Shown here: in pieces, positions 1 to 5,367 of the stretch | Position numbering within the stretch: the first letter of the stretch is position 1 | Layout: each line of letters starts with the position of its first letter | Assembly: GCA_041287635.1 (NCBI GenBank) | Contig: JBGGNG010000070.1 | Span: 1-5,367 of the forward strand | Length of the DNA: 5,367 nt | Source of the DNA: JAOUEA01 sp041287635 | GTDB taxonomy: Bacteria > Actinomycetota > UBA4738 > HRBIN12 | Direction of reading: 5' to 3' | Notes under the pieces: model-generated | The model's database searches: none | What the model was told of the DNA's origin: nothing | What the model saw: the letters and a program-made list of their open reading frames with translations, nothing else | Translations under genes and position numbers: made by a program

Positions 1-443
1 GTCCGGCGTCCCTCGAGGATCGAGACCTCGTCGTCGACGACTTCGGCCAGCGGGCAATCGTCGGCCCATCGCCTGAGCAGCGTCCGATGGCGGATCGTCT
101 GCAGGCGCGCCACCGGCCGCGTGGCGACCCCTCGTGCGAGCCCGTCGACGAGGTGGGCCGCCTCGGCCGGCGCGCGTCCGGGTCCGCCGTCGAACGTGTG
201 CTCCTCACGCACCACCATCGCGCCCTCGACGGATCGCGGCAGCTTGACCGTCCACCCCTCGGTCGTTCGGTACCGCAGGGAAGCACCCCATCGCACCAGG
301 CGCAGATCGTCCGTGTCGTGGTACGTGGTGACGAAGCGTTCGGTGGCGCCACGCTCGCCGCGGATCGCCCCTTCGGGCGAGGTGAGTTCCGGCATCCGGA
401 ACCCGGGCTCGACCTCGAGCTTGGCCTCTCGCTCGAGCTTCAC
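1..443 (-). CDS. CYTH-domain protein (triphosphate tunnel family), 3' part missing
   Basis: This is a partial gene: 147 codons are readable before the left window edge, with no stop. The protein begins VKLEREAKLEVEPG and carries the CYTH signature ExExK as E4-x-E6-x-K8. It continues with the family-typical segments YHDTDDLRL (41-49), an RxR pair at R57/R59, WTVKLP (64-69), a basic/acidic REE (79-81), PVARL (110-114) and PLAEVVDDEVSIL (131-143). CYTH proteins form an eight-stranded tunnel that binds triphosphate-type ligands with a divalent metal; members include thiamine triphosphatase and inorganic triphosphatase. In actinobacteria such an N-terminal domain is often followed by a polyphosphate-binding CHAD domain, which would lie outside this window. 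The GTG start at 443 overlaps the ppk stop as GTGA. A later in-frame ATG (codon 17) would remove ExExK, so it is unlikely. The domain call is firm; the substrate and the CHAD half are inference. Confidence 0.85.
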   Translation of the reverse strand, partial: MKLEREAKLEVEPGFRMPELTSPEGAIRGERGATERFVTTYHDTDDLRLVRWGASLRYRTTEGWTVKLPRSVEGAMVVREEHTFDGGPGRAPAEAAHLVDGLARGVATRPVARLQTIRHRTLLRRWADDCPLAEVVDDEVSILEGRR

Positions 444-2515
444 CGATCGCCGCCGGAGCGTGCCACCGCCAACTCCTGGAGCACACGGTGGGCGTCGACG
501 CCCTTCGTCGACGCGACCTTGCTCCATGTGCCCTCGGGATCGAGCTCCCACGCGAGCTCGTCGTCGTCGAGGGTCACGCGCAGGATCTCGTCCAAACGCT
601 CCCGCAGGGCGGGATCCTCGACCGGCGTCAGCGCCTCGACCCGGCGATCGAGGTTCCGCGGCATCCAGTCGGCCGAACCGATCAGGTAGTCGAACCCGCG
701 TGCTTCGCTCCCGAACCGATAGATGCGCGAGTGTTCGAGGAACCGGCCCACGATCGACCGGACCGTCACTCCGTCGGACAGCCCCGGCACCCCCGGACGC
801 AGACAGCAGATGCCGCGCACCAACAGGTCGATCGCCACCCCCGCCTGGGAGGCTTCGTACAGCGCATCGATCAGGTCCGCGTCGACGAGGCTGTTCATCT
901 TCAGCACGATCGACCCGTCGTCGTGGGACATCTCGCGCCGGATCAGGGCTTCGAGTCCCGGACGCATCGTCACCGGGGCGACGAGGAGCTTGCGGTACTC
1001 GCGCTGGCGGCTGTACCCCGTGAGCAGGTTGAAAAGGTCGGTGAGGTCGGCGCCTAGGTCGGGATCCGCGGTCAGGAGGCCGAGATCCTCGTACAGGCGC
1101 GCCGTGGTCGGGTTGTAATTGCCCGTGCCGATGTGCGCGTATCGCCGGATACCGCCGCCCTCACGGCGGACGACGAGGCACGTCTTGGCGTGTGTCTTGA
1201 GCCCGACCACGCCGTAGACGACGTGCACTCCCGCGGTCTCGAGCGTCCTCGCGAACGTGATGTTCGCCAGCTCGTCGAATCGCGCCTTCAGCTCGACGAG
1301 GGCCACCACCTGCTTGCCCGCCTGGGCGGCGCGCACGAGCGCATGGATGATGGGGCTGTCCGACGACGTGCGGTACAGGGTCTGCTTGATCGCGAGCACG
1401 TCGGGGTCACGCGCCGCCTGTTCGACGAACGCCTCGACCGACGACGAGAACGAGTCGTAGGGATGGTGCACGAGGATGTCGCCGCGACGGATCGCCTCGA
1501 AGACGTCGGCGGAGCCCTCCGCCGACTGCAGGACCGGCGGCGTCACCGGGGTCCAGGGCTCGTCCTTCAGGTCGAGACGATCCAGGTGCGCGAAGAACCA
1601 CATGTCGCCGAGCCCGAGCAGCCACTCCCCCACGTACACCTGCGACTCGTCGACGCCGAGCTCACGCATCAGGAGCTGCCGCATCTCGTCGCTCATCGTC
1701 GGGTCGATCTCGAGTCGGATCGCCGTCGCGCCTCGCTGCCGACGCTGGAGCACCGTCTCGATCGCGGCGAGCAGGTCGTCGGCCTCGTCCTCCTCGACCT
1801 CGACGTCAGCGTCGCGGGTCACCCGGAACACATGCACCCCGAGGATGTCCATCCCCGGGAAGAGCTGGTCGAGGTGGGAGGCGATCACCTCTTCGAGTGG
1901 CACGAACCGCTCGCCGTCGGGAAGGTCCGTGAACCGAGGCAGCAGGGGCGGGATCTTCACCCGCGCGAACCGCCGTTCGCCCGTGAGTGGATCGCGGATC
2001 GCGGCCGCGAGGTTCAGCGAGAGGTTGGAGATGTACGGGAACGGGTGTGAGGGATCGACCGACAACGGGGTCAGCACCGGGAAGATGCGCTCACGGAAGC
2101 GCCGCCCGAGGAAGTCCCGGTCGGCGTCGGCGAGCTGATCCCAATGCACGACGCGGATGCGTTCCTTCTCGAGGGCCGGCAACAGATCGCCGAGCACGAG
2201 CGCGTCGGCGCGTTCCTGCATCCCGACGACACGTTCGCGGATCTCCTCGAGCTGCTCCTGCGCGTTCATGCCGTCTGGGGTCATCGCCGTCACGCCGGCC
2301 TCGACCTGTTCCTCGAGACCCGAGACCCTGATCTGGAAGAACTCGTCGAGGTTCTGGGTGTAGATCGCGACGAACTTGACCCGCTCGAGCAGCGGCCGAG
2401 CCGGATCTTCAGCCAGCGCGAGCACCCGCGAGTCGAACTCCAGCCAGGAGAGCTCGCGATTGATGAACCGCGAGGTCGTGGCCGTCACGGACTCGGGGAA
2501 GGGCTGGGCATCCAC
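440..2515 (-). CDS. ppk: Polyphosphate kinase 1 (PPK1)
   Basis: This enzyme reversibly transfers the gamma phosphate of ATP onto inorganic polyphosphate, building the cell's phosphate store. The 691-residue length is normal for PPK1. All four domains are recognisable: N-terminal helical domain (about 12-120, with FINRELSWLEF at 17-27 and NLDEFF at 55-60, N55 matching the adenine-contacting Asn), head domain (about 125-330, HPFPYISNLSLNLA at 157-170), and two PLD-like C-terminal domains. The histidine that is phosphorylated during catalysis corresponds to H442 in LKTHAK, followed by YAHIGTGNYN (459-468). The second conserved histidine is H595 in FLEHSR. Metal/phosphate-binding arginines are R382 (TLYRTSSDSP) and R412 (KARFDE). 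SADWMPRNLDRR (614-625) is also typical. The start is GTG, preceded by GAGG with a 7-base spacer. The gene follows the response regulator after 74 bases and is translationally coupled to the CYTH gene. It appears intact. Confidence 0.97.
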   Translation of the reverse strand: MDAQPFPESVTATTSRFINRELSWLEFDSRVLALAEDPARPLLERVKFVAIYTQNLDEFFQIRVSGLEEQVEAGVTAMTPDGMNAQEQLEEIRERVVGMQERADALVLGDLLPALEKERIRVVHWDQLADADRDFLGRRFRERIFPVLTPLSVDPSHPFPYISNLSLNLAAAIRDPLTGERRFARVKIPPLLPRFTDLPDGERFVPLEEVIASHLDQLFPGMDILGVHVFRVTRDADVEVEEDEADDLLAAIETVLQRRQRGATAIRLEIDPTMSDEMRQLLMRELGVDESQVYVGEWLLGLGDMWFFAHLDRLDLKDEPWTPVTPPVLQSAEGSADVFEAIRRGDILVHHPYDSFSSSVEAFVEQAARDPDVLAIKQTLYRTSSDSPIIHALVRAAQAGKQVVALVELKARFDELANITFARTLETAGVHVVYGVVGLKTHAKTCLVVRREGGGIRRYAHIGTGNYNPTTARLYEDLGLLTADPDLGADLTDLFNLLTGYSRQREYRKLLVAPVTMRPGLEALIRREMSHDDGSIVLKMNSLVDADLIDALYEASQAGVAIDLLVRGICCLRPGVPGLSDGVTVRSIVGRFLEHSRIYRFGSEARGFDYLIGSADWMPRNLDRRVEALTPVEDPALRERLDEILRVTLDDDELAWELDPEGTWSKVASTKGVDAHRVLQELAVARSGGDR

Positions 2516-2589
2516 GGCGAGCCCTCATCGTACGGACGGTTGACCGACCCCCGCAACTACCCGTTGGATCTAGGGCGAACGCCGTGCGC
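2516..2589 (-). promoter_or_regulatory. Intergenic gap before ppk with weak candidate promoter and dyad
   Basis: This is the only sizeable non-coding gap in the window. On the minus strand, TTGCGG (2556-2551) and TACGAT (2532-2527) are 18 bases apart and could be -35 and -10 elements, matching the sigma-70 consensus at about 3/6 and 4/6. The spacer is filled by an imperfect dyad, GGACGGT-TG-ACCGACC on the plus strand (2534-2549, one mismatch). A GTTCGCC 7-mer on the minus strand (2580-2574) and a GTTGACC on the plus strand (2539-2545) each differ by one base from GTTCACC, the unit of actinobacterial PHO boxes, but they do not form the usual direct repeat. If the -10 is real the transcript would start only a few bases before GTG and would lack the Shine-Dalgarno. 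The promoter is therefore uncertain; readthrough from upstream is the simpler view. I see no U-tailed terminator. Confidence 0.25.
2522..2526 (-). promoter_or_regulatory. Ribosome binding site of ppk
   Basis: GAGGG lies just upstream of the ppk GTG at 2515. The GAGG core leaves a 7-base spacer. This supports the GTG as the true start; the nearby ATG at 2528 is out of frame with ppk. Confidence 0.7.
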
Positions 2590-3330
2590 TCAGTCCAGGA
2601 ACTTGTAGCCGAGCCCTCGCACCGTGACCAGGTGGCGAGGGTCGTGGGGATCGTCCTCGATCTTCTGCCGGATCCGCTTCACGTGCACGTCCAAGGTCTT
2701 CGTGTCGCCGACGTAGTCGGCCCCCCAGACCTCTTCGATCAGGAACAGCCGGGTCAGCAACCGGTCCTTGCGACGGAGGAACGCCTCGAGCAGCTCGAAC
2801 TCCTTGGGCGGGAAGCCGACGTTCTCGCCCCGCACGCGGACCTCGTGCCGGCCGACGTCCATCTCGATCGGACCCCCGCGCACCACGTCTTCGGCGGGCG
2901 GAAGCTCCCCCCGCATGCTCGCCCTGCGCAGATGCGCCCGCACCCGGGAGACGAGCTCCCGCACCGAGAACGGCTTCGTGACGTAGTCGTCGGCGCCGAG
3001 CTCCAGCCCCGTCACCTTGTCGGCCTCGGAGTCCTTGGCCGTCACCATGATGATCGGCACGTCGCTCTCGGCCCGGATCGTGCGACACACGTCGAGCCCC
3101 GAGATCTCGGGCAGCATCAGATCCAGGATCACGAGCGACGGTCGCTCGGTCCGGAACCGGTCGATCGCCCGTCGTCCGTCGGTCGCGACCGAAACCCGGA
3201 ATCCCTCGCGTTCCAAGTTATAGCGGACCGAGTCCGCGAGCGACTCCTCGTCCTCGACGATCAGGACGTGCGCCGTCGGCTCGGCGGCCACCGGACGACC
3301 GACCGGGTCATGCGGTCGTTCCTCCGGCAT
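2590..3330 (-). CDS. OmpR/PhoB-family response regulator, RegX3/PhoB-like
   Basis: This is a two-domain DNA-binding response regulator of 246 residues from the ATG used here. The receiver domain (about 20-135) has the acidic pocket VEDEE (25-29), phosphoacceptor D70 in LVILDLMLPEISG, switch residue T97 and conserved K119 in TKPF. A linker leads to a winged-helix effector domain (about 152-245) with FPPKEFELLEAFL, the recognition-helix stretch GDTKTLDVHVKRIRQKIE, and the C-terminal wing TVRGLGYKF. These features closely match actinobacterial RegX3 and other PhoB/PhoP regulators that activate phosphate-starvation genes. Its place directly behind phoU supports that role. Start choice: the frame is open to a GTG at 3339 overlapping the phoU stop, but GGAG at 3342-3339 is 8 bases before the ATG at 3330 and 5 before a GTG at 3333, so ATG 3330 is preferred. 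About 20 residues precede the receiver domain. No histidine kinase gene is adjacent here. The phosphate role is inferred from sequence and context. Confidence 0.92.
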   Translation of the reverse strand: MPEERPHDPVGRPVAAEPTAHVLIVEDEESLADSVRYNLEREGFRVSVATDGRRAIDRFRTERPSLVILDLMLPEISGLDVCRTIRAESDVPIIMVTAKDSEADKVTGLELGADDYVTKPFSVRELVSRVRAHLRRASMRGELPPAEDVVRGGPIEMDVGRHEVRVRGENVGFPPKEFELLEAFLRRKDRLLTRLFLIEEVWGADYVGDTKTLDVHVKRIRQKIEDDPHDPRHLVTVRGLGYKFLD

Positions 3331-3335
3331 CACGC

Positions 3336-4016
3336 TCACTCCATCACCACCGGGTGCGATGCGTCGGTGAACTCGCGGAACTCACCCGTCAGCATGAAGC
3401 CCACCTGTTCGGCGACGTCGACCGCGTTGTCGCCGACGCGTTCGAGCGCCCGGCCCGCCATGTTCATGTGCAGGCCCCAGTCGAGCTGGTTCGGGTCGTC
3501 TGCGAGCTTCAGGGCTTCGAGGTGCGTCGCACGGTTCAGGCGATCGACGGGGTCGTCCATCACCGGCACCTTGAGCGCGAGGTCGAGATCCCGGCGGCCG
3601 AACGCCTCCATCGCCGTGCGCACCATCGTGACGACCAGCGTGCCCATCTCCTCGAGCTGCTGGCGCATCGATTCGCTCCCTCGGGCATCCTTCGTGCGTA
3701 GGTACATCTTCGCGACGTTCACCGCCTGATCGCCGATGCGCTCGAGGTGCAGGTCACAGTGTAGGATCGCCGAGATCAGCCGCAGGTCCTCGGCGACCGG
3801 TGACTGCAGCGCCAGCATCCGCAAGACGTCGCTGTCGATCTTGAGGTAGAGCTCGTCGATCTGATCGTCGCCGTCGATCACCGCCTGAGCTTTCTCGTCG
3901 TCGTGCTGCATCAAGGCTTCGATCGCGCGCTGCACCGCGGAGCCCGCAAGTTCGCCGAGGCTCAGCAGCTCGAGCTCGGTCTTCTCGAGCTCTTCGTGGA
4001 ACGTCTCCCTGGTCAT
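3336..4016 (-). CDS. phoU: Phosphate signalling regulator PhoU
   Basis: PhoU is a cytoplasmic, mostly helical protein that links the Pst transporter to the Pho sensor kinase and restrains phosphate uptake when phosphate is plentiful. The 226-residue product begins MTRETFHEELEKTELELLSL and has the two repeated three-helix bundles of the family, each with its metal-binding motif: ERIGDQAVN at 92-100 and ERVGDNAVD at 192-200. The last position of the second motif is Asp rather than the more usual Asn, a mild variation. The ATG at 4016 overlaps the pstB stop as ATGA and has no strong Shine-Dalgarno of its own, so translation is probably coupled to pstB. The same frame stays open far upstream into pstB, but that extension is just pstB read out of frame. 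The gene appears intact. Confidence 0.96.
   Translation of the reverse strand: MTRETFHEELEKTELELLSLGELAGSAVQRAIEALMQHDDEKAQAVIDGDDQIDELYLKIDSDVLRMLALQSPVAEDLRLISAILHCDLHLERIGDQAVNVAKMYLRTKDARGSESMRQQLEEMGTLVVTMVRTAMEAFGRRDLDLALKVPVMDDPVDRLNRATHLEALKLADDPNQLDWGLHMNMAGRALERVGDNAVDVAEQVGFMLTGEFREFTDASHPVVME
3339..3342 (-). promoter_or_regulatory. Ribosome binding site deciding the response-regulator start
   Basis: GGAG formed by the last phoU codons sits 8 bases before ATG 3330 and 5 before GTG 3333. It overlaps the GTG at 3339, so it cannot serve that start. This favours a short 5-base gap after phoU over a GTGA overlap. Confidence 0.5.
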
Positions 4017-4909
4017 CCGAACCGCCCCGTCACGTAGTCCTCGGTCCGCTGGTCGCTCGGGTTGGTGAAGATCGTCTCGGTCCGGTCGAACTCCACGATC
4101 GTGCCCGTTCGTGAGCCGTCGTCGTGCACCTCGACCGTGAAGAACGCCGTGCGGTTGGAGACGCGCGCCGCCTGCTGCATGTTGTGGGTCACGATCACGA
4201 TCGTGTAGTCGGCCACGAGCTCCTGCATCAGGTCCTCGATCTTCGCGGTAGCGATCGGGTCGAGCGCAGAGCACGGCTCGTCCATCAGGATCACGTCGGG
4301 CTTCGTGGCGATCGCCCGGGCGATGCAGAGCCGCTGCTGCTGACCGCCCGAGAGGGCGAGGCCCGACTCCTTCAACTTGTCCTTGACCTCGTCCCAAAGG
4401 GCGGCCTTGCCCAAGCTCTCCTCGACGAGGTCGTCCATGTTGCCCTTGTACCCGGCGATCTTCGGCCCGAACGCGATGTTGTCGTAGATCGATTTCGGGA
4501 ACGGGTTCGGCTTCTGGAACACCATGCCGATCCGCCGGCGCACCTCGACCGGGTCCACCTGCTCGTCGTAGAGATCGACGCCGTGGTAGAGCAGCTTCCC
4601 CTCGACCCGAGCACCCTCGATGAGATCGTTCATGCGGTTGAGGCATCGCAGGAAGGTGGTCTTGCCACAGCCCGAGGGTCCGATCAGCGCGGTGATCTCG
4701 TTCTTCAGGATCGGCAGGTTGATGTCACGGATGGCCCGGAAGCCGCCGTAGTACACGGCGAGGTCGGTCGTCGAGAACACGACCTCACGGGCGGCCTCAT
4801 CGGCCTCGGTGATGACGGAAGGCTTCACGATCAGTTGCGGACCATCTTCTGCGACGGGGGTGGTCGCTGTCAGGTCGGTCGTATCCATGGACTCACCACT
4901 TTCGGTCAT
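4013..4909 (-). CDS. pstB: Phosphate ABC transporter ATP-binding protein PstB
   Basis: This is the ATPase of the high-affinity phosphate importer PstSCAB, acting on the inner face of the membrane. In its 298 residues all ABC motifs are intact: Walker A GPSGCGKT (77-84), Q-loop Q132 in the PstB-typical FQKPNPFPKSIYDN (131-144), signature LSGGQQQR (186-193), Walker B VILMDEP (206-212), D-loop SALD (214-217) and switch H242 in VTHNMQQA. CLNRMNDL (89-96) is also characteristic of PstB. The C terminus (EDYVTGRFG) is typical. The protein is about 35-40 residues longer at the N terminus than most PstBs; the extra part is polar and acidic with no recognised motif. The start is nevertheless well supported, because GAGG lies 7 bases before ATG 4909; the internal ATG at codon 8 has a weaker site. 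The gene overlaps pstA by 17 bases and phoU by 4. Confidence 0.97.
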   Translation of the reverse strand: MTESGESMDTTDLTATTPVAEDGPQLIVKPSVITEADEAAREVVFSTTDLAVYYGGFRAIRDINLPILKNEITALIGPSGCGKTTFLRCLNRMNDLIEGARVEGKLLYHGVDLYDEQVDPVEVRRRIGMVFQKPNPFPKSIYDNIAFGPKIAGYKGNMDDLVEESLGKAALWDEVKDKLKESGLALSGGQQQRLCIARAIATKPDVILMDEPCSALDPIATAKIEDLMQELVADYTIVIVTHNMQQAARVSNRTAFFTVEVHDDGSRTGTIVEFDRTETIFTNPSDQRTEDYVTGRFG

Positions 4910-5367
4910 ACCGGTTCCTCAGCAGGATCGCGGCGAGGTTCACGACGAGGATGATCACGAGGAGCACGACGATCGCCGCCGCCGTGTTGGCCTTCCAGCC
5001 CTCACCCGCGAGACGAGACCACGAGAAGATCTGGGTGGGAAGGGCGGTGTACTGACCCTGCAAAATCTCGAGGGGTGATCGACTGCCGGGGGTCGACAGG
5101 TAGCCGGTCACGGCGCCGACCAGCAGCAGAGGCGCGGTCTCGCCGAACGCGCGCGCCAGGGAGAGGATCACGCCCGTGAAGATGCCGGGGGCCGCGTACG
5201 GGAGCACGTGGCTCCGGACGACCTCCCATCGGGTGGCTCCCACACCGTAGGCGGCTTCGCGGATGCTCTTGGGCACCGCCCTCAGGGCCTCCATCGTGAT
5301 GAGGATGACGATCGGCAGCACGAGGACCGCCAAGGTCAAGCCGCCGGAGATGAAGCTCCGGCCGAAG
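4893..5367 (-). CDS. pstA: Phosphate ABC transporter permease PstA, 5' part missing
   Basis: This is the C-terminal 157 residues of a membrane permease that forms the phosphate channel with PstC; the start lies beyond the right edge. The visible part begins FGRSFISGGLTLAVLVLP, typical of PstA. Hydrophobic segments lie at about 9-25, 60-85 and 127-149 of the visible part. The cytoplasmic EAA loop that docks with the ATPase is present as REAAYGVGATRWEVVRSHVLP-like sequence (EAA at 37-39, G43, LP at 55-56). It is followed by the family-typical ARAFGETAPLLLVGA (71-85). The protein ends in a charged NRYDRKW tail. The open frame continues to the window edge, so the TTG at 5339 is an internal Leu codon, not a start. 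The neighbour pstB confirms the assignment; pstC and pstS are expected further right but are not seen. Confidence 0.95.
   Translation of the reverse strand, partial: FGRSFISGGLTLAVLVLPIVILITMEALRAVPKSIREAAYGVGATRWEVVRSHVLPYAAPGIFTGVILSLARAFGETAPLLLVGAVTGYLSTPGSRSPLEILQGQYTALPTQIFSWSRLAGEGWKANTAAAIVVLLVIILVVNLAAILLRNRYDRKW
4916..4920 (-). promoter_or_regulatory. Ribosome binding site of pstB inside the pstA coding end
   Basis: GAGGA within the last codons of pstA lies 6 bases before the pstB ATG at 4909. It fixes the long N-terminal form of PstB and the 17-base overlap with pstA. Confidence 0.65.

Noticed and set aside
205..486. 93-codon minus-strand frame across the ppk/CYTH junction
   Set aside because: It is out of frame with both real genes and is Arg/Ala/Gly-rich. 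The frame starting at GTG 443 contains the conserved CYTH motifs instead.
87..1023. Two overlapping plus-strand frames (87-689 and 121-1023)
   Set aside because: Both are Arg/Ser/Pro-rich shadows of the CYTH gene and the ppk 3' end and carry no recognisable motif.
1133..2050. 305-codon open frame on the plus strand, antisense to ppk
   Set aside because: It is a mirror of the ppk codons in high-G+C DNA. It is rich in Arg, His, Glu and Val with no recognisable domain, and ppk on the other strand is unmistakable.
2534..2549. Dyad before ppk as a rho-independent terminator
   Set aside because: The loop would be two bases, the arms have a mismatch, and no T-run follows on either strand.
2584..3729. 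381-codon open frame on the plus strand, antisense to the response regulator and phoU
   Set aside because: It spans two well-supported genes on the opposite strand, shows an Arg/Ser-rich low-complexity composition in its second half, and has no family motif.
3336..4646. 436-codon minus-strand frame ending at the phoU stop, as a long fusion protein
   Set aside because: Only the last 226 codons are PhoU. The first 210 are pstB read in the wrong frame, and the ATGA overlap at 4016-4013 gives a natural phoU start.
4124..4954. 276-codon plus-strand frame antisense to pstB
   Set aside because: It is the complement of intact pstB with all ABC motifs on the other strand; the composition is that of a shadow frame.
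5337..5339. TTG at 5339 as the start of a short PstA
   Set aside because: The frame stays open to the window edge with PstA-like sequence before it, and a start here would remove the upstream part of the permease.

Overview
The window is a compact, high-G+C (roughly two thirds G+C by eye) stretch of bacterial chromosome with every supported gene on the minus strand. It reads, in transcription order from the right-hand edge: the end of pstA (phosphate ABC transporter permease), pstB (its ATPase), phoU (phosphate signalling regulator), an OmpR/PhoB-family response regulator resembling RegX3/PhoB, ppk (polyphosphate kinase 1), and the first 147 codons of a CYTH-domain protein cut by the left edge. 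The G+C content, GTG starts, tight overlaps and the RegX3-like and PPK1-like sequences suggest an actinobacterium (Actinomycetota), possibly a deep-branching class. No marker here fixes the genus.

Layout: pstA and pstB overlap by 17 bases. pstB and phoU share an ATGA overlap. The response regulator starts within a few bases of the phoU stop, and ppk and the CYTH gene share a GTGA overlap. The only real gap is the 74 bases between the response regulator and ppk. It holds a clear ribosome binding site, a weak candidate promoter and an imperfect dyad. The genes therefore look like one phosphate operon, perhaps with an extra internal start point before ppk.

Functionally the genes form a chain. 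PstA and PstB, with PstS and PstC presumably just outside the right edge, import inorganic phosphate. PhoU passes transporter status to the Pho two-component system. The response regulator would switch on phosphate-starvation genes. PPK1 stores phosphate as polyphosphate, and the CYTH protein is likely to bind or cleave a polyphosphate-type ligand. No histidine kinase is visible.

I see no RNA genes, mobile elements, CRISPR arrays or long repeats. I did not find an undescribed system. The points most worth a second look are the CYTH gene coupled to ppk, the placing of ppk inside the Pst/PhoU/regulator operon, and the short regulatory gap before ppk.
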